Shown: positions 35,093-44,774 of the stretch, one piece after another | How positions within the stretch are numbered: position 1 is the stretch's first letter | Layout of the letters: every line of letters starts with the position of its first letter | DNA from: Williamsia soli | GTDB lineage: Bacteria; Actinomycetota; Actinomycetes; Mycobacteriales; Mycobacteriaceae | Length of the DNA: 64,000 nt | Direction: 5' to 3' | Assembly (NCBI RefSeq): GCF_017377795.1 | Contig: NZ_JAFRDR010000001.1 | Location: 558,001-622,000 of the forward strand | Made by a program: the position numbers and the translations under genes | Notes under the pieces: generated by a model | Seen by the model: the letters and a program-made list of their open reading frames with translations, nothing else | Databases searched by the model: none | Told to the model about the DNA's origin: nothing

Positions 35093-36799
35093 TCAGGCCA
35101 ATCTGGTGGCGGCCAGGGCCTTGATGTCGCTGGTCCTGATCTTCGCGCTGCCGGTCAGGGTGATCTCTTCTTCGTCGAAGAAGACCACCTCGCGCGGGAC
35201 CTTGTAGCTGGCGAGCTTCTGTTTGACGAAGGCGCGGATGCCGTCGGCGTCGAGATTCGCATCGGCGTGAGGCACGATGCAGGCGACCACGATCTCGCCC
35301 AGGGTTTCGTGTGGAAGGCCGACCGTGCGAGTCACTTTGACGCCCGGATGGGAGACGAGGACCTCGTCGACCTCAAGTGGTGAGACGTTGGCGCCTCCGG
35401 TCTTGATGATGTCGGTGAGGCGGCCTTCCCAGAAGAGCCGGCCCGCATCGTCGAGGTATCCACCGTCGCCGGTGGGGAAGAATCCCTCGTCGTCGACGGT
35501 CTCGCTCAGCGGGGTGCCGAGGTAGCCGAGCATCAGGGTGGGGCCTTTGACGCAGATCTCACCGCGCTCGCCCAAGGGGAGGGTGTCGCCGGTCAACGTG
35601 TCGACAATCTTGAATGTGACGCCGGGAAGGGGTGTGCCACTGCTGCCGCCGGCTTCTTCCTCGGTGGTGTTGGCGGGGAAAATCGATGAGATGGTGAAGG
35701 TCTCGGTGTTCCCGTACGCGTATCCGGGTTCGATCCAGTTCGCGGTGACGGACGGGTGGCGGGCCACCGGGGTGCGGTGGTCCACGAACCGCAGACTGCT
35801 CAGGTCTGCATTGCCCCAGTTGGGAGTGGATTCGAACTGGGCCCACTGATGCGGCCAGGCGAACGGGAAGTTGACCTTCTCGGTTTCGATGAGGTCGAGT
35901 GCCTCGACCGGGTCGAAGGTCTTCTGTAACACCAGGGAACCGCCGCTGGAGAGTGTATTGCCCAGCGCCATCGCGAAGTTGCCCGACCAGAAGAACCCGT
36001 TGGCGCTCCAGCAGCGGATGTTGTCATCGGGTCCGAAATGGTAGAGCTGCCGGAACCGCCACAGCTGGATGGCAACTCCGCGATGTGCGCTGAGAATGCC
36101 CTTCGGTCTGCTGGTGGATCCGGAGGAGAAGAAGAGCACGGCGGTGTCGCTGGGCTTGGTCGTCGCCGCAGTTGCCTCGATCAGCTCCCGCGGTTCGGCG
36201 TCGCCGCGGGCAAGGAACGTTTCCCAGGTCTCGATTGCGCTCGGCCCGTTCTCCCCATCGCCGACCATCGCTAGGTGGCGCAGGAACGGATAGTTGCGGG
36301 AGCGTAGCCCGCCGGGGGAGACCGACGCGAGCTGTGGTTCGAGCTCGGTCAGGACGGTGGCCACGTCGGTTTTCAGGATCTGGCGGTCGAACAGCAGCAC
36401 CGAGATCTCGGATACCCCGATGAGGTGATCGAGTTCGACCGGTGTGGAAAAGGTGCTCAGGGTGACCGCGACCCCTCCGGCCAGTGACGTCCCGAATACT
36501 GCCGAGATCCATTCGGGGCGATTGGTCATCAGCACGCCCACCCGGCCGTCCTTACCGATTCCGGCCGCCCGGAGTGCCTGCGCGACCTCGACCGCCCGCT
36601 CCCACAGTTCGGCGTACGTCCAGCGGACGACACCGTCCTCGGTATGGAAGACCAGGGCTTCGCGCTCGCCGTAGAGCGCCGTCACCTCACGGAGAAAGCC
36701 GGGCATCGTCAATGTCCCGAGCCCGGACTCTTCGTCGAGCGGTGGACCCGAGACGATCGACAGCGGTCGCAGTGATGAATCAACGGTGGGGGTGCTCAT
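35093..36799 (-). CDS. Acyl-CoA synthetase (AMP-binding)
   Basis: 568 residues. ATP loop FFSSGSTSRPKG (about residue 215), YGNTETFTISS, GDGGYLDDAGRLFWEGRLTD (about 460), and the C-terminal lysine motif LTGSAKIRTSDI. This activates a carboxylic acid as CoA thioester in the catabolic cluster. The ATG at 36799 has GAGAGG eight bases upstream. It is transcribed with the MaoC and AcuI-like genes from operator B (36 bp from MaoC; the divergent ACAD operon ends convergent to it). Confidence 0.9.
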   Translation of the reverse strand: MSTPTVDSSLRPLSIVSGPPLDEESGLGTLTMPGFLREVTALYGEREALVFHTEDGVVRWTYAELWERAVEVAQALRAAGIGKDGRVGVLMTNRPEWISAVFGTSLAGGVAVTLSTFSTPVELDHLIGVSEISVLLFDRQILKTDVATVLTELEPQLASVSPGGLRSRNYPFLRHLAMVGDGENGPSAIETWETFLARGDAEPRELIEATAATTKPSDTAVLFFSSGSTSRPKGILSAHRGVAIQLWRFRQLYHFGPDDNIRCWSANGFFWSGNFAMALGNTLSSGGSLVLQKTFDPVEALDLIETEKVNFPFAWPHQWAQFESTPNWGNADLSSLRFVDHRTPVARHPSVTANWIEPGYAYGNTETFTISSIFPANTTEEEAGGSSGTPLPGVTFKIVDTLTGDTLPLGERGEICVKGPTLMLGYLGTPLSETVDDEGFFPTGDGGYLDDAGRLFWEGRLTDIIKTGGANVSPLEVDEVLVSHPGVKVTRTVGLPHETLGEIVVACIVPHADANLDADGIRAFVKQKLASYKVPREVVFFDEEEITLTGSAKIRTSDIKALAATRLA

Positions 36800-36835
36800 G
36801 ACTCGACCTCTCGGGTGCCGCACGATGGGTGGTGG

Positions 36836-38032
36836 TTAGACGGGCAGTTCGACCTCGGCGGTGCATGTCACCAGAGTGGTGCCGTCCTGACTGGTGAGTT
36901 TCAGCTTGATCTGGACGAGCGGTACGCCCCACTCGGAGTCGGCCTGCTTGTCGACGACCTCGGCGTCGAAATACGTGACGTCGCCTTCGAATGCGGGGCC
37001 GCGGAAGTCGGCCTTGGTGTGCCGGACCATGCCCTCGTGGCCCGCCCAGTTCGCGAGGTAGTCGGTGCACCAGGCGCCCATGGTCGCGCCGTAACCGTAG
37101 GCCCGGGCCATGCCCACCTCACCGGCCTTGTCGGCGTCGATGTGCCCGCGTGACGGCCCGACATACAGACCGTCGCGCAGGCGGGGGTCGATCATGGCGC
37201 CTTCCTCGTCGAAACCGAAACCCTCACTCCAGCCGGGATCCTGGTAGACCCAGGGGTCGTCGACGCCTTCGGGGGCGACCCATTCGAACGTGCCCCAGAT
37301 GTTGAACAGGAACGCGCGGTACTCGGTGGTGAAGCTTGCGATGGTGTGGGGTCCGATGACGCGGCGATGCAGGGTGTCGCCGATCTTCACGTCGCCGAAA
37401 CGCGGCGAGATCCCTAGCCGGTTCGACAGCAGCCACGCGTGACGTAGCTTGTCGACCTCGGCGAGTTCATCGGCGGTCCACCGCTTGGTGGCGCCGATCT
37501 GGTCGTCGTACATGCCGCGCTTGTTCGCCTCTGCGGAGAGGTACCGGATGGCGGTCGAGCGCTCTCGGGCGACGAGGGCTCCGTGCTGATTCTTGTGCGT
37601 CGTGTCGCCGCGCGAGAACATCGTGGGTCCGGCGAACTTGGTGTCCGCGACCTTGTAGTCGTGAAAGCGGCGCTCCTGGAACAGTTTGTCGCCCGGGCGG
37701 ACAGGGGTGCCGTAGAACCACCACTCCTCGCCGCCGAAGATCAAGTGACTGTTCGGGATGTGTCCCACACACGCCGGTGCCGCGCCGTGTCCGTAATCCA
37801 GGGCCACTGCGATGGACTGCGGGGCGATGAGGCCGCCGAACTTGGACTCTCGGGCGAACCTCTCGTCCCAGTGCATGGGGTTCGGGTTGTCCATGGCCAT
37901 CGCCCAGCGCCGGATGTCGGAGGTGCTGCACGGATCCCATAGTTGCCCGCCGCCGATCGGTTTGCCCACTCGATGATCGACATCGGAGAGGTCGAGTTCG
38001 ACGGTGTCCGGTTCGGTTGCATGTGTCGTCAT
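36836..38032 (-). CDS. MaoC-like double-hotdog hydratase
   Basis: 398 residues with two hotdog halves. The first half has the MaoC active-site segment DNPNPMHWDERFARESKFGG (about residues 48-67) and GGLIAPQS. The second half has RVIGPHTIASFTTEYRAFLF, and DFRGPAFEGDVTYFDAEVV follows. Family members hydrate trans-2-enoyl-CoA to (3R)-hydroxyacyl-CoA or act as dehydratases. In context it would supply hydroxyacyl-CoA for the MFE2-like SDR encoded at 50919. Twelve bases separate it from the AcuI-like gene. Confidence 0.87.
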   Translation of the reverse strand: MTTHATEPDTVELDLSDVDHRVGKPIGGGQLWDPCSTSDIRRWAMAMDNPNPMHWDERFARESKFGGLIAPQSIAVALDYGHGAAPACVGHIPNSHLIFGGEEWWFYGTPVRPGDKLFQERRFHDYKVADTKFAGPTMFSRGDTTHKNQHGALVARERSTAIRYLSAEANKRGMYDDQIGATKRWTADELAEVDKLRHAWLLSNRLGISPRFGDVKIGDTLHRRVIGPHTIASFTTEYRAFLFNIWGTFEWVAPEGVDDPWVYQDPGWSEGFGFDEEGAMIDPRLRDGLYVGPSRGHIDADKAGEVGMARAYGYGATMGAWCTDYLANWAGHEGMVRHTKADFRGPAFEGDVTYFDAEVVDKQADSEWGVPLVQIKLKLTSQDGTTLVTCTAEVELPV

Positions 38033-38044
38033 GTGTTCTCCCGC

Positions 38045-39028
38045 TTATCTGTTGACGTCGATGACGATGCGACCGCGCACCGTGCCTTCGATGAGCCTGG
38101 TGGCGGCATCGATGGACTCTGCCAGCGGGATCTCCTCGGCGATGGCCTCGATCGCACTCGGGTCGAGGTCTCGGGCGAGCCGCTCCCATGCTTTCTGGCG
38201 CTTGTCGAGCGGAGCCATCACGCTGTCGATGCCGAGCAGGGTGACCCCACGCAGGATGAAGGGGGCGACGGTTGCGGGGAAGTCCATTCCCTGGGCGAGA
38301 CCGCAGGCCGCGACCGCGCCGCCGTACTTCGTCTGGGCGCAGGCGTTGGCCAGGGTATGACTGCCGACAGAATCGACGACGCCTGCCCAGCGCTCCTTCT
38401 GCATCGCCTTGCCCTTCTCTGCGAGTTCGGCGCGATCGACCACAGAACTCGCACCGAGCTGCTCGAGATAGTCTGACTCCGAGGTTTTTCCGGTGGACGC
38501 AGCGACCGTGAAGCCGGCCTTCGTCAGCAATGCGATGGCGACGCTGCCGACCCCGCCGGTTGCGCCGGTCACCAGGATCTCACCCTGGTCGGGTTGGATT
38601 CCGAAGTTCAGGAGGGCGTCGACGCAAAGGCCGGCGGTGTATCCGGCGGTGCCGATCGCCATGGCCTGGCGGGTGGTGAATTCCGGGGGCAGGGGAACGA
38701 GCCAGTCGCCCTTGAGTCGCGACTGTTGAGCAAAACCACCCCAATGGCTTTCGCCGACACCCCAGCCGTTGAGGACCACGCGATCACCTTCGGACCAGCC
38801 GGCGTGGGCGCTGCGGGTGATGGTGCCGGCGAGGTCGATGCCGGGAACCATCGGAAACTTCCGGACCACGGGGGAGGTCCCCGTGATGGCAAGTGCGTCC
38901 TTGTAGTTGAGCGAGGAGTAGTCGACGGTGATGTCGACCTCGCCCTCGGGTAAATCGGCCTCGTCGAGGCTTGCGAGCGCAACCGATTGGCCCGCTTCGC
39001 CTTTCTCGATGACAACAGCAGAGAACAT
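38045..39028 (-). CDS. acuI: AcuI/YhdH-family acrylyl-CoA reductase-like oxidoreductase
   Basis: Medium-chain dehydrogenase family of about 327 residues. The start SAVVIEKGEAGQSVALASLDE, DYSSLNYKDALAITG, the NADPH motif GATGGVGSVAIALL (about 156) and the C-terminal GRIVIDVNR match YhdH/AcuI proteins, which reduce acrylyl-CoA to propionyl-CoA. That would handle a C3 end product of ring degradation. I chose the ATG at 39028; an ATG at 39040 lies directly against the ribosome binding site (AAAGGA, 39041-39046). First gene after operator B. Confidence 0.88.
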   Translation of the reverse strand: MFSAVVIEKGEAGQSVALASLDEADLPEGEVDITVDYSSLNYKDALAITGTSPVVRKFPMVPGIDLAGTITRSAHAGWSEGDRVVLNGWGVGESHWGGFAQQSRLKGDWLVPLPPEFTTRQAMAIGTAGYTAGLCVDALLNFGIQPDQGEILVTGATGGVGSVAIALLTKAGFTVAASTGKTSESDYLEQLGASSVVDRAELAEKGKAMQKERWAGVVDSVGSHTLANACAQTKYGGAVAACGLAQGMDFPATVAPFILRGVTLLGIDSVMAPLDKRQKAWERLARDLDPSAIEAIAEEIPLAESIDAATRLIEGTVRGRIVIDVNR

Positions 39029-39080
39029 CGTGAGAGTCATTCCTTTCTGGGCCCGAAACGCCGATCACGCAATGGGGCTG

Positions 39081-39116
39081 ACATTACTTCAATCCTCACA
39101 AGGATTGCAATACTTG
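39081..39116 (-). promoter_or_regulatory. Operator B and promoter of the acuI-maoC-ligase operon
   Basis: Read leftward, CAAGTATTG, the perfect palindrome CAATCCT-N4-AGGATTG (39092-39109), then AAG and TAATGT (39086-39081). This is the same arrangement as operator A: 30 of 36 positions are identical and the spacing is the same. The -35-like TTGCAA is 18 bases from TAATGT. It lies between the stop of the SDR gene and acuI. Confidence 0.8.
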
Positions 39117-39878
39117 CTAGCGTGCGGTCCACCCGCCATCTACGACGATGGTCTGGCCGGTGGTGTAGCTCCCGGCATCGCCCGCCAGCCACAGCACGGC
39201 GCCCACGATGTCTTGTGCCGAACCCTCTTTGGGTAGGGGTGTGTTGCGCCGGAGGTATTCGGCAGCCTTGCTGCTCTCGTAGAGGGGGCCGGTGATCTCG
39301 CTCCGAAAGAATCCGGGTGCCACGGTGTTCACTCGGATCGAGTGCCGCGCCCACTGGACCGCGAGCTCGGCGGTGAGCCCCGACAGGCCGGCCTTGCTCG
39401 CCGCGTACGACGCCTGGGGGATGCCAGGGATTCCGACCCGACCGCTGATGGACGAGATGTTCACTATCGACCCGCGCCCGGCGTCCACCATGTGTGGAAA
39501 TGCGCCTTGTGCGAGCAGAAATGGCGCGATCAGGTTGAGACCCACGGTCTGCGTGATGGCGCCGAGCGATTCGGTCTCGGCCCTCTCCTCCGTGAACATG
39601 CTGCCTGCGGTGTTGATGAGGATCTCTGGGGGGCCGAGGGCGTCGACGACCGCGGGTATCACCGAACCGACCTGTTCGAGATCGGACAGATCACGGGCGA
39701 TGGCCACTCCGTCGATACGCTCGGCGACAGCGGCGAGTGTGTCGGCGCGGCGAGCGACCACTGCGACCCGCGCGCCCACCGACGCCAGTGCTTCCGCAAT
39801 CGCCACTCCGAGACCCGACGAGGCGCCGGTGACCACGGCGACCCGGCCTTCGAGGTCGAACATGTGCGTACCGGTCAT
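39117..39878 (-). CDS. Short-chain dehydrogenase/reductase
   Basis: 253 residues: cofactor motif GASSGLG near residue 20, NTAG near 94, Ser in NISSISG, and Tyr/Lys in QASYAASKAGL. VDGGWTAR closes the protein. It overlaps the ligase gene upstream (ATGA), so it is in that operon. The likely role is oxidation of a hydroxyl or hydroxyacyl-CoA intermediate. Confidence 0.88.
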   Translation of the reverse strand: MTGTHMFDLEGRVAVVTGASSGLGVAIAEALASVGARVAVVARRADTLAAVAERIDGVAIARDLSDLEQVGSVIPAVVDALGPPEILINTAGSMFTEERAETESLGAITQTVGLNLIAPFLLAQGAFPHMVDAGRGSIVNISSISGRVGIPGIPQASYAASKAGLSGLTAELAVQWARHSIRVNTVAPGFFRSEITGPLYESSKAAEYLRRNTPLPKEGSAQDIVGAVLWLAGDAGSYTTGQTIVVDGGWTAR

Positions 39879-41416
39879 CTGGTGCCCCGCAGTGTCATGG
39901 TCGGGCTCCGCTCAGCTTCGCCTGGCGAGGACCGGTTACGCTGGGCATCAACGTATTCGGCGAGACCGGGTCGCTGTACCTTGCCCATCGCGTTGACGGG
40001 CAGTTCCGGCACCTGTGACCAGATCTCTGGGACTTTGTAGGGAGACAACTCGCGACGACACAGGTCTTCGAGGGCCGCCATGTCGAGCGGAACGGGGCTC
40101 TCGAGTGCCACCGCAACCCGTTGACCCAGCCGGTCGTCGGCGACGGGATACACCGCCGCGCGGGTCACATCGGGGTGTGCGGCGAGGACCCGTTCGACCT
40201 CGAGTGGGTAGACGTTGGCACCGCCTCGGATGATGACGAGCTTCTTGCGGTCCAGGACGGTGAGCCACCCGTCGGGGTCGACTGTCCCGACGTCGCCGGT
40301 GGCGAACGGGCCTGAGTCCCCTTGCCGGACAGTGCCGTTCTCCCAGTAGCCGAGCAGAGGTCGCCATGCGTCGGCCCATGGTCCGCCGGTGGCTCCGGTC
40401 AGCCCCAGTTCGCCCAGTTCGCCGGCCGGCAGCCGCTTGCCGTCGTCGTCGTAGGCCGCGACGTCGTACTGCGGCTGGACGCGGCCGCTGCTGCCTGCCC
40501 GCCAGTCCTGTCCCGGCGGATCGATCGACACGACGGTCGGGGCCTCGGTGAGTCCATAGGTCGACCTCGGGACCAGGCCGTGCGCTCGCGCGAACTCGTC
40601 GCGCAGCGCATCGGAGGTGTCGGCGCCGCCGCTCCACACCTCACGCAGGGACGACAAGTCGACGTTGCTGCGCCGGGCGAGGTCGTAGAGCTGCGCGGGC
40701 GCCCCGTTCCACACGGTGACCTTGCGGGTCGAGATCCACTCGGCGACGCCGTCGACATCGCGTCGATTCATGATCACGCTGCAGCCGCCGACCTGTGCGG
40801 TGAGCAGCGTGGACAGGACCATGAGGTTGAGGATGGTCAGCGGAAAGCTGTCGCCCTTGCGCAGGTCCGGACCCCAGCCGCGGGTGGCGCCGAGCACCGC
40901 ACCCGGGAGCAGCAGGTTGCGCTGACTATGCACGACCGCCTTTGGCGTCCCCGATGTCCCACTGGTGAAAGCGATTCCGGCCGGTGCGTCGATGTCGATG
41001 TCGACAAGTGGCGCCGACTCGTCGCGGGCCAGGAGGTCTGCCCAGCGTTCAGGATCCACCGCGCTCGCGGAGTCGATCTGACACTTGGGCCCTGCGAGAA
41101 CCACTTTCGGATCGCACAGCTCACGTACCTGCTCCTGTTCGCCGGCGGCCAGCGCTTCGCCGATCCCGGCCCAGATCGCCCCGATCCGCTGGGTGCCGTG
41201 AAAAGCCGCAACGATGCCGAGATCGTTGGGCAGGCAGGCCGCCACCCGATCGCCGGGCCGGACACCGAGCGACCACAGGGCGCCCGCAGCGCGTCGGGCC
41301 TGATCATCGAGCTCTGCATAAGACCAGATCCCGGATACGGCCTCGATGGCCGGGGCGTCCGGGCGCTCTGCGAGGGCGGTGTCGAGGATTTTGTCGATCG
41401 TCCGCATTGTGGTCAC
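39875..41416 (-). CDS. AMP-dependent acyl-CoA synthetase
   Basis: 513 residues. ATP loop FTSGTSGTPKAVV (about 168-180), YGLTEAPTVVS, GDVGTVDPDGWLTVLDRKKL (about 395), and the lysine motif LPVNAMGKVQRPG. It starts at GTG 41416 (an ATG three codons on is possible) and is divergent from the CaiB gene across operator D. It forms a two-gene operon with the SDR downstream. Confidence 0.9.
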   Translation of the reverse strand: MTTMRTIDKILDTALAERPDAPAIEAVSGIWSYAELDDQARRAAGALWSLGVRPGDRVAACLPNDLGIVAAFHGTQRIGAIWAGIGEALAAGEQEQVRELCDPKVVLAGPKCQIDSASAVDPERWADLLARDESAPLVDIDIDAPAGIAFTSGTSGTPKAVVHSQRNLLLPGAVLGATRGWGPDLRKGDSFPLTILNLMVLSTLLTAQVGGCSVIMNRRDVDGVAEWISTRKVTVWNGAPAQLYDLARRSNVDLSSLREVWSGGADTSDALRDEFARAHGLVPRSTYGLTEAPTVVSIDPPGQDWRAGSSGRVQPQYDVAAYDDDGKRLPAGELGELGLTGATGGPWADAWRPLLGYWENGTVRQGDSGPFATGDVGTVDPDGWLTVLDRKKLVIIRGGANVYPLEVERVLAAHPDVTRAAVYPVADDRLGQRVAVALESPVPLDMAALEDLCRRELSPYKVPEIWSQVPELPVNAMGKVQRPGLAEYVDAQRNRSSPGEAERSPTMTLRGTR

Positions 41417-41431
41417 CCGTTACTAATACCA

Positions 41432-41461
41432 CTATCCTTGTAAACATTGACCTGATAGCGT
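41432..41461 (+). promoter_or_regulatory. Operator D and leaderless promoter of the caiB-type operon
   Basis: CTATCCT-N4-AACATTG at 41432-41449 matches the regulon palindrome at the left arm (6 of 7) and weakly at the right arm (5 of 7). The box TAGCGT (41456-41461) is followed by six bases and the ATG at 41468. The 51-bp gap serves both the CaiB gene and the divergent ligase gene. Confidence 0.6.
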
Positions 41462-41467
41462 GAAATT

Positions 41468-42622
41468 ATGAAGCACACGGGCCCACTCGCGGGGTTGCGC
41501 GTCGTGGACCTCACGGCCATGGTGATGGGTCCGTACTGCACCCAGATCATGGCCGACATGGGGGCCGAGGTCATCAAGGTCGAACCGCCGGCCGGTGACA
41601 ACACCCGGTACATCTCCGTCGGGCCCGAACCGGGCATGAGCGGCGTGTTCGCCAACGTCAACCGCGGCAAACGCAGTGTGGTGCTGGACCTGCGGACCGA
41701 AGAAGGTGCGTCCGTGCTTCGCGAACTCATCGCGCAGAGCGATGTTTTCATCCACTCCATGCGCGCGACGGCGGTCGCGGCACTGGGATTTGCGTACGAC
41801 GACGTCGCCGCCATCAATCCGTCGATCATCTACACGAACTGTTACGGCTACGGCCGAGGCGGACCGGATTCCGGGCTCACCGCCTACGACGACACCATCC
41901 AGGCCGAGTGCGGACTGCCGTATGTGCAGCAGCAATTGACCGGCGAGACCGGATACGTGGGCACCATCATCGCCGACAAGGTCGCCGGGATGACGGCGCT
42001 GTACGCCACCACCATGGCCCTCTACCACCGAGAACGCACCGGGGAAGGGCAGGAGGTCGAGGTCGCGATGTTCGAGACCATGGCCGCCTTCATGTTGGTC
42101 GAGCATGCGGGAGGCGCGATGTTCGACCCGCCGCTCGCGCCTGCCGGATATCCGCGCGCTGTGGCACCGAATCGAAAGCCGTACCGCACCAAAGACGGCC
42201 ACATCTCGGCCTTGGTCTACAACGACAAACAGTGGGCGGAGTTCATCGACGCGGTGAACCCAGCGTGGGCGGGTGAGCACTACGCCACTCTGGAGCAACG
42301 GGCGCGTCAGATCGACATGGTCTACGGGCTGCTGGCCGAGACGTTTGCCGAACGGACGACGCAGGAATGGCTCGATCTGTTTCGCTCGCGGGACATTCCG
42401 GCCGCGCCAGTGCGCACACTGGACGAACTCTTCGACAATCCGCACCTCGAGGCGGTCGGATTCTTCGAGGAGGTCGATTCGCCCAACGGCCCGGTGAGAT
42501 TCCCCGGACCGCCGACGTGGTTCTCCCGAACGCCGGGACGTGTGGCGGGACCGGCGCCGCGCTTGGGCGCCCACAACGATGATGTCCGCGACGAGTTGGA
42601 CGAGAGCTGGAGAAGCACATGA
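41468..42622 (+). CDS. CaiB/BaiF-family (class III) CoA-transferase
   Basis: 384 residues. VVDLTAMVMGPYCTQIMADM and GAEVIKVEPP at the N-terminus, NRGKRSVVLDL, and IIADKVAGM (about residue 170-178), whose Asp is the expected covalent carboxylate. LYHRERTGEGQEVEVAM follows. It moves CoA between carboxylic acids, an ATP-free activation step. First gene of a rightward operon with the CitE-like lyase; the ATG is probably leaderless. Confidence 0.92.
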   Translation: MKHTGPLAGLRVVDLTAMVMGPYCTQIMADMGAEVIKVEPPAGDNTRYISVGPEPGMSGVFANVNRGKRSVVLDLRTEEGASVLRELIAQSDVFIHSMRATAVAALGFAYDDVAAINPSIIYTNCYGYGRGGPDSGLTAYDDTIQAECGLPYVQQQLTGETGYVGTIIADKVAGMTALYATTMALYHRERTGEGQEVEVAMFETMAAFMLVEHAGGAMFDPPLAPAGYPRAVAPNRKPYRTKDGHISALVYNDKQWAEFIDAVNPAWAGEHYATLEQRARQIDMVYGLLAETFAERTTQEWLDLFRSRDIPAAPVRTLDELFDNPHLEAVGFFEEVDSPNGPVRFPGPPTWFSRTPGRVAGPAPRLGAHNDDVRDELDESWRST

Positions 42623-43506
42623 GCCACAGCCTGTTCACTGCGCGATCGTGGCTGTTCGCGCCGGGCGACAGCGTCAAGAAGATGGAGAAGGCAACCGCAG
42701 GTCCCGCGGACGTCGTCATCTTCGATCTCGAAGACGCCGTGACCGAGGACGAGAAACCCGCGGCTCGTACTCTCATCGCAGATTTTCTCCGCGGGCGGTC
42801 GGAGGGGGACCGAACACGGCTGTGGGTGCGGGTGAACCCGCTCGACGGACCGCACACGCTGGCTGATCTCGCTGCGATCATCCCGGCGAAACCGGGCGGC
42901 ATCATGTTGCCGAAGTCGCGCGGTCGCCAGGACGTCGAACTGCTCGACCACTATCTGTTGGCATTGGAGGTGGCGGCCGGCATCGAGCCGGGCGTGACCA
43001 AGGTGATCGTGCTGGTGACAGAGACCGCCGAGGCCATGTTCACCACGGGCACCTATCGCGGTGCGCCGCGGGTGGTCGCCTTGACCTGGGGTGCGGAAGA
43101 CCTGGCCGACGCGGTGGGCGCCAGTGAGAACCGAAACGACGATGGCGGTTACGGATTCACGTACGAACTCGCGCGGAGCATGTGCTTGCTGGGGGCCGCG
43201 ACCGCCGGGGTGATCGCCGTCGAGACCATCGCAGGAGACTTCAAGGATCTCGACGGACTACGCGCGCGGGCCGAGAAGGTCCGCCGCGACGGGTACCGGG
43301 GAATGTTGGCCATCCACCCCGCCCAGGTAGACATCATCAACGAGGCGTTCACCCCGTCGATCGACGAACTCGATGCCGCACAGGAGATCGTCGATCTGTT
43401 TGCGGCCAATCCGGGGGTCGGGGCCATCGGCCATCGCGGCGCGATGCTCGATCGGCCGCATCTAGCCCGGGCGAAGGCGTTGCTCAGCGCCGGTGGCCGG
43501 GCATGA
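42619..43506 (+). CDS. CoA-ester lyase (HpcH/CitE family)
   Basis: 295 residues. RSWLFAPGDSVKKMEKA, the metal-binding DVVIFDLEDAV and LWVRVNPLDG near the N-terminus, IVLVTETAEAMF, and AIHPAQVDIINEAF near the C-terminus match CitE-like lyases. These cleave citramalyl-, malyl- or hydroxymethylglutaryl-like CoA esters by retro-aldol reaction. ATGA overlap with the CaiB gene and with the following gene. Confidence 0.92.
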   Translation: MSHSLFTARSWLFAPGDSVKKMEKATAGPADVVIFDLEDAVTEDEKPAARTLIADFLRGRSEGDRTRLWVRVNPLDGPHTLADLAAIIPAKPGGIMLPKSRGRQDVELLDHYLLALEVAAGIEPGVTKVIVLVTETAEAMFTTGTYRGAPRVVALTWGAEDLADAVGASENRNDDGGYGFTYELARSMCLLGAATAGVIAVETIAGDFKDLDGLRARAEKVRRDGYRGMLAIHPAQVDIINEAFTPSIDELDAAQEIVDLFAANPGVGAIGHRGAMLDRPHLARAKALLSAGGRA

Positions 43507-44774
43507 CAGTGGTGGCGGACGTTGCCGGACTTGATCTGGCCCAGTTCTTGTCACCCGGCGACCGCATCGTCGTCGGGCAGGCGTGCGGCGAGCCCACCAC
43601 CCTGATCGAGGCATTGATCGAACAGGGCGGCGGCGTCGGCGGGTTGTCGGCATTCATCGCCACCAGTTTCTCCGGACTGTTCACCCCGAACTCGGCGAGG
43701 AGCTTCAAGTTGTCGAGCATGGGTGCGATGGGAGCGCTACGCTCCATGACCAAAGCTCATGAACTGCAGATCATCCCGTGCCATGTCAGCCAGGTCGGAC
43801 CGATGATCGCCGCGGGTGCACTCGGCTGCGACGTCGCACTGATACAGGTCAGCCCCGCTGATGCCGACGGCAACCATAGTCTGGGACTGATCAGCGACTA
43901 CGTCCAGGCCGCGGTCGCCAGGGCCAGGGTGGTCGTGGCCGAGATCAACGACCAGGTTCCGTTCACTCGCGGTGAACTGCTGCACCGCAGCAAGATCGAC
44001 TACGCGGTGCACGTCTCTCGGCCGCCGGTGGAGGTGAGATCGGCATCGATCGGTGACACCGACCTCGCCATGGCCGAGCACGCCGCCACCTACATCGGTG
44101 ACGGTTCGGTCATCCAGATGGGGATCGGAGCGGTCCCCGAGGCCATGCTGCGGTTGCTGCGTGACCGCACCGACCTCGGTGTTCACTCGGGAATGCTGGG
44201 AGACGGTCTCGTCGACCTGATCGAAGCCGGCGCGGTCACCAACGCGCGCAAGCGTATCGATCGCGGCGTGACGATCACGGGGGCGCTGATCGGCACCCGC
44301 CGGCTCTATGAGTACGCTCACCAGAATCCGGAGATCCGGATGTGCACCACGGATTACACCCATAACGCGGCCGTCATGGCCCAGCTCGACAAGCTGGTGA
44401 CCATCAACTCCGCTCTGGAGGTCGACCTCACCGGCCAGGTCAATGCGGAGCAAAGTGGCTCGTCTTATCTGGGTGGGACCGGCGGCCAACTGGATTTCGT
44501 CCGGGCAGGATCCCGTTCCCCCGGCGGGCACGCCATCATCGCGCTGCCTGCCACCGCCAAAGGCGGCACGGTCAGCCGGATCACGACCGCGTTGTCGGGT
44601 CCGGTCACCACTCCGCGAAGCGATGTCGACATCATCGTCACCGAATTCGGCGCAGCGGAACTACGTGGACAGTCGCTCGGTGAGCGCACCAGACGGCTGA
44701 TCGCCATCGCGCATCCGGACTTCCAGGAAGATCTGGCCCGCGATGCGCACACGATTCAGCAGAGGGGCTTCTAG
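43503..44774 (+). CDS. Acetyl-CoA hydrolase/CoA-transferase family protein
   Basis: 423 residues, resembling 4-hydroxybutyrate- and succinate-type CoA transferases. The catalytic Glu is expected in NSALEVDLTGQVNAEQSG (about residue 300); GSVIQMGIGAVPEAM, GMLGDGLVDLIEAGAVTN and TEFGAAELRGQS are family motifs. The ATG at 43503 overlaps the upstream stop (ATGA). Together with CaiB this gives two ways to load CoA in one operon. Confidence 0.9.
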   Translation: MTVVADVAGLDLAQFLSPGDRIVVGQACGEPTTLIEALIEQGGGVGGLSAFIATSFSGLFTPNSARSFKLSSMGAMGALRSMTKAHELQIIPCHVSQVGPMIAAGALGCDVALIQVSPADADGNHSLGLISDYVQAAVARARVVVAEINDQVPFTRGELLHRSKIDYAVHVSRPPVEVRSASIGDTDLAMAEHAATYIGDGSVIQMGIGAVPEAMLRLLRDRTDLGVHSGMLGDGLVDLIEAGAVTNARKRIDRGVTITGALIGTRRLYEYAHQNPEIRMCTTDYTHNAAVMAQLDKLVTINSALEVDLTGQVNAEQSGSSYLGGTGGQLDFVRAGSRSPGGHAIIALPATAKGGTVSRITTALSGPVTTPRSDVDIIVTEFGAAELRGQSLGERTRRLIAIAHPDFQEDLARDAHTIQQRGF

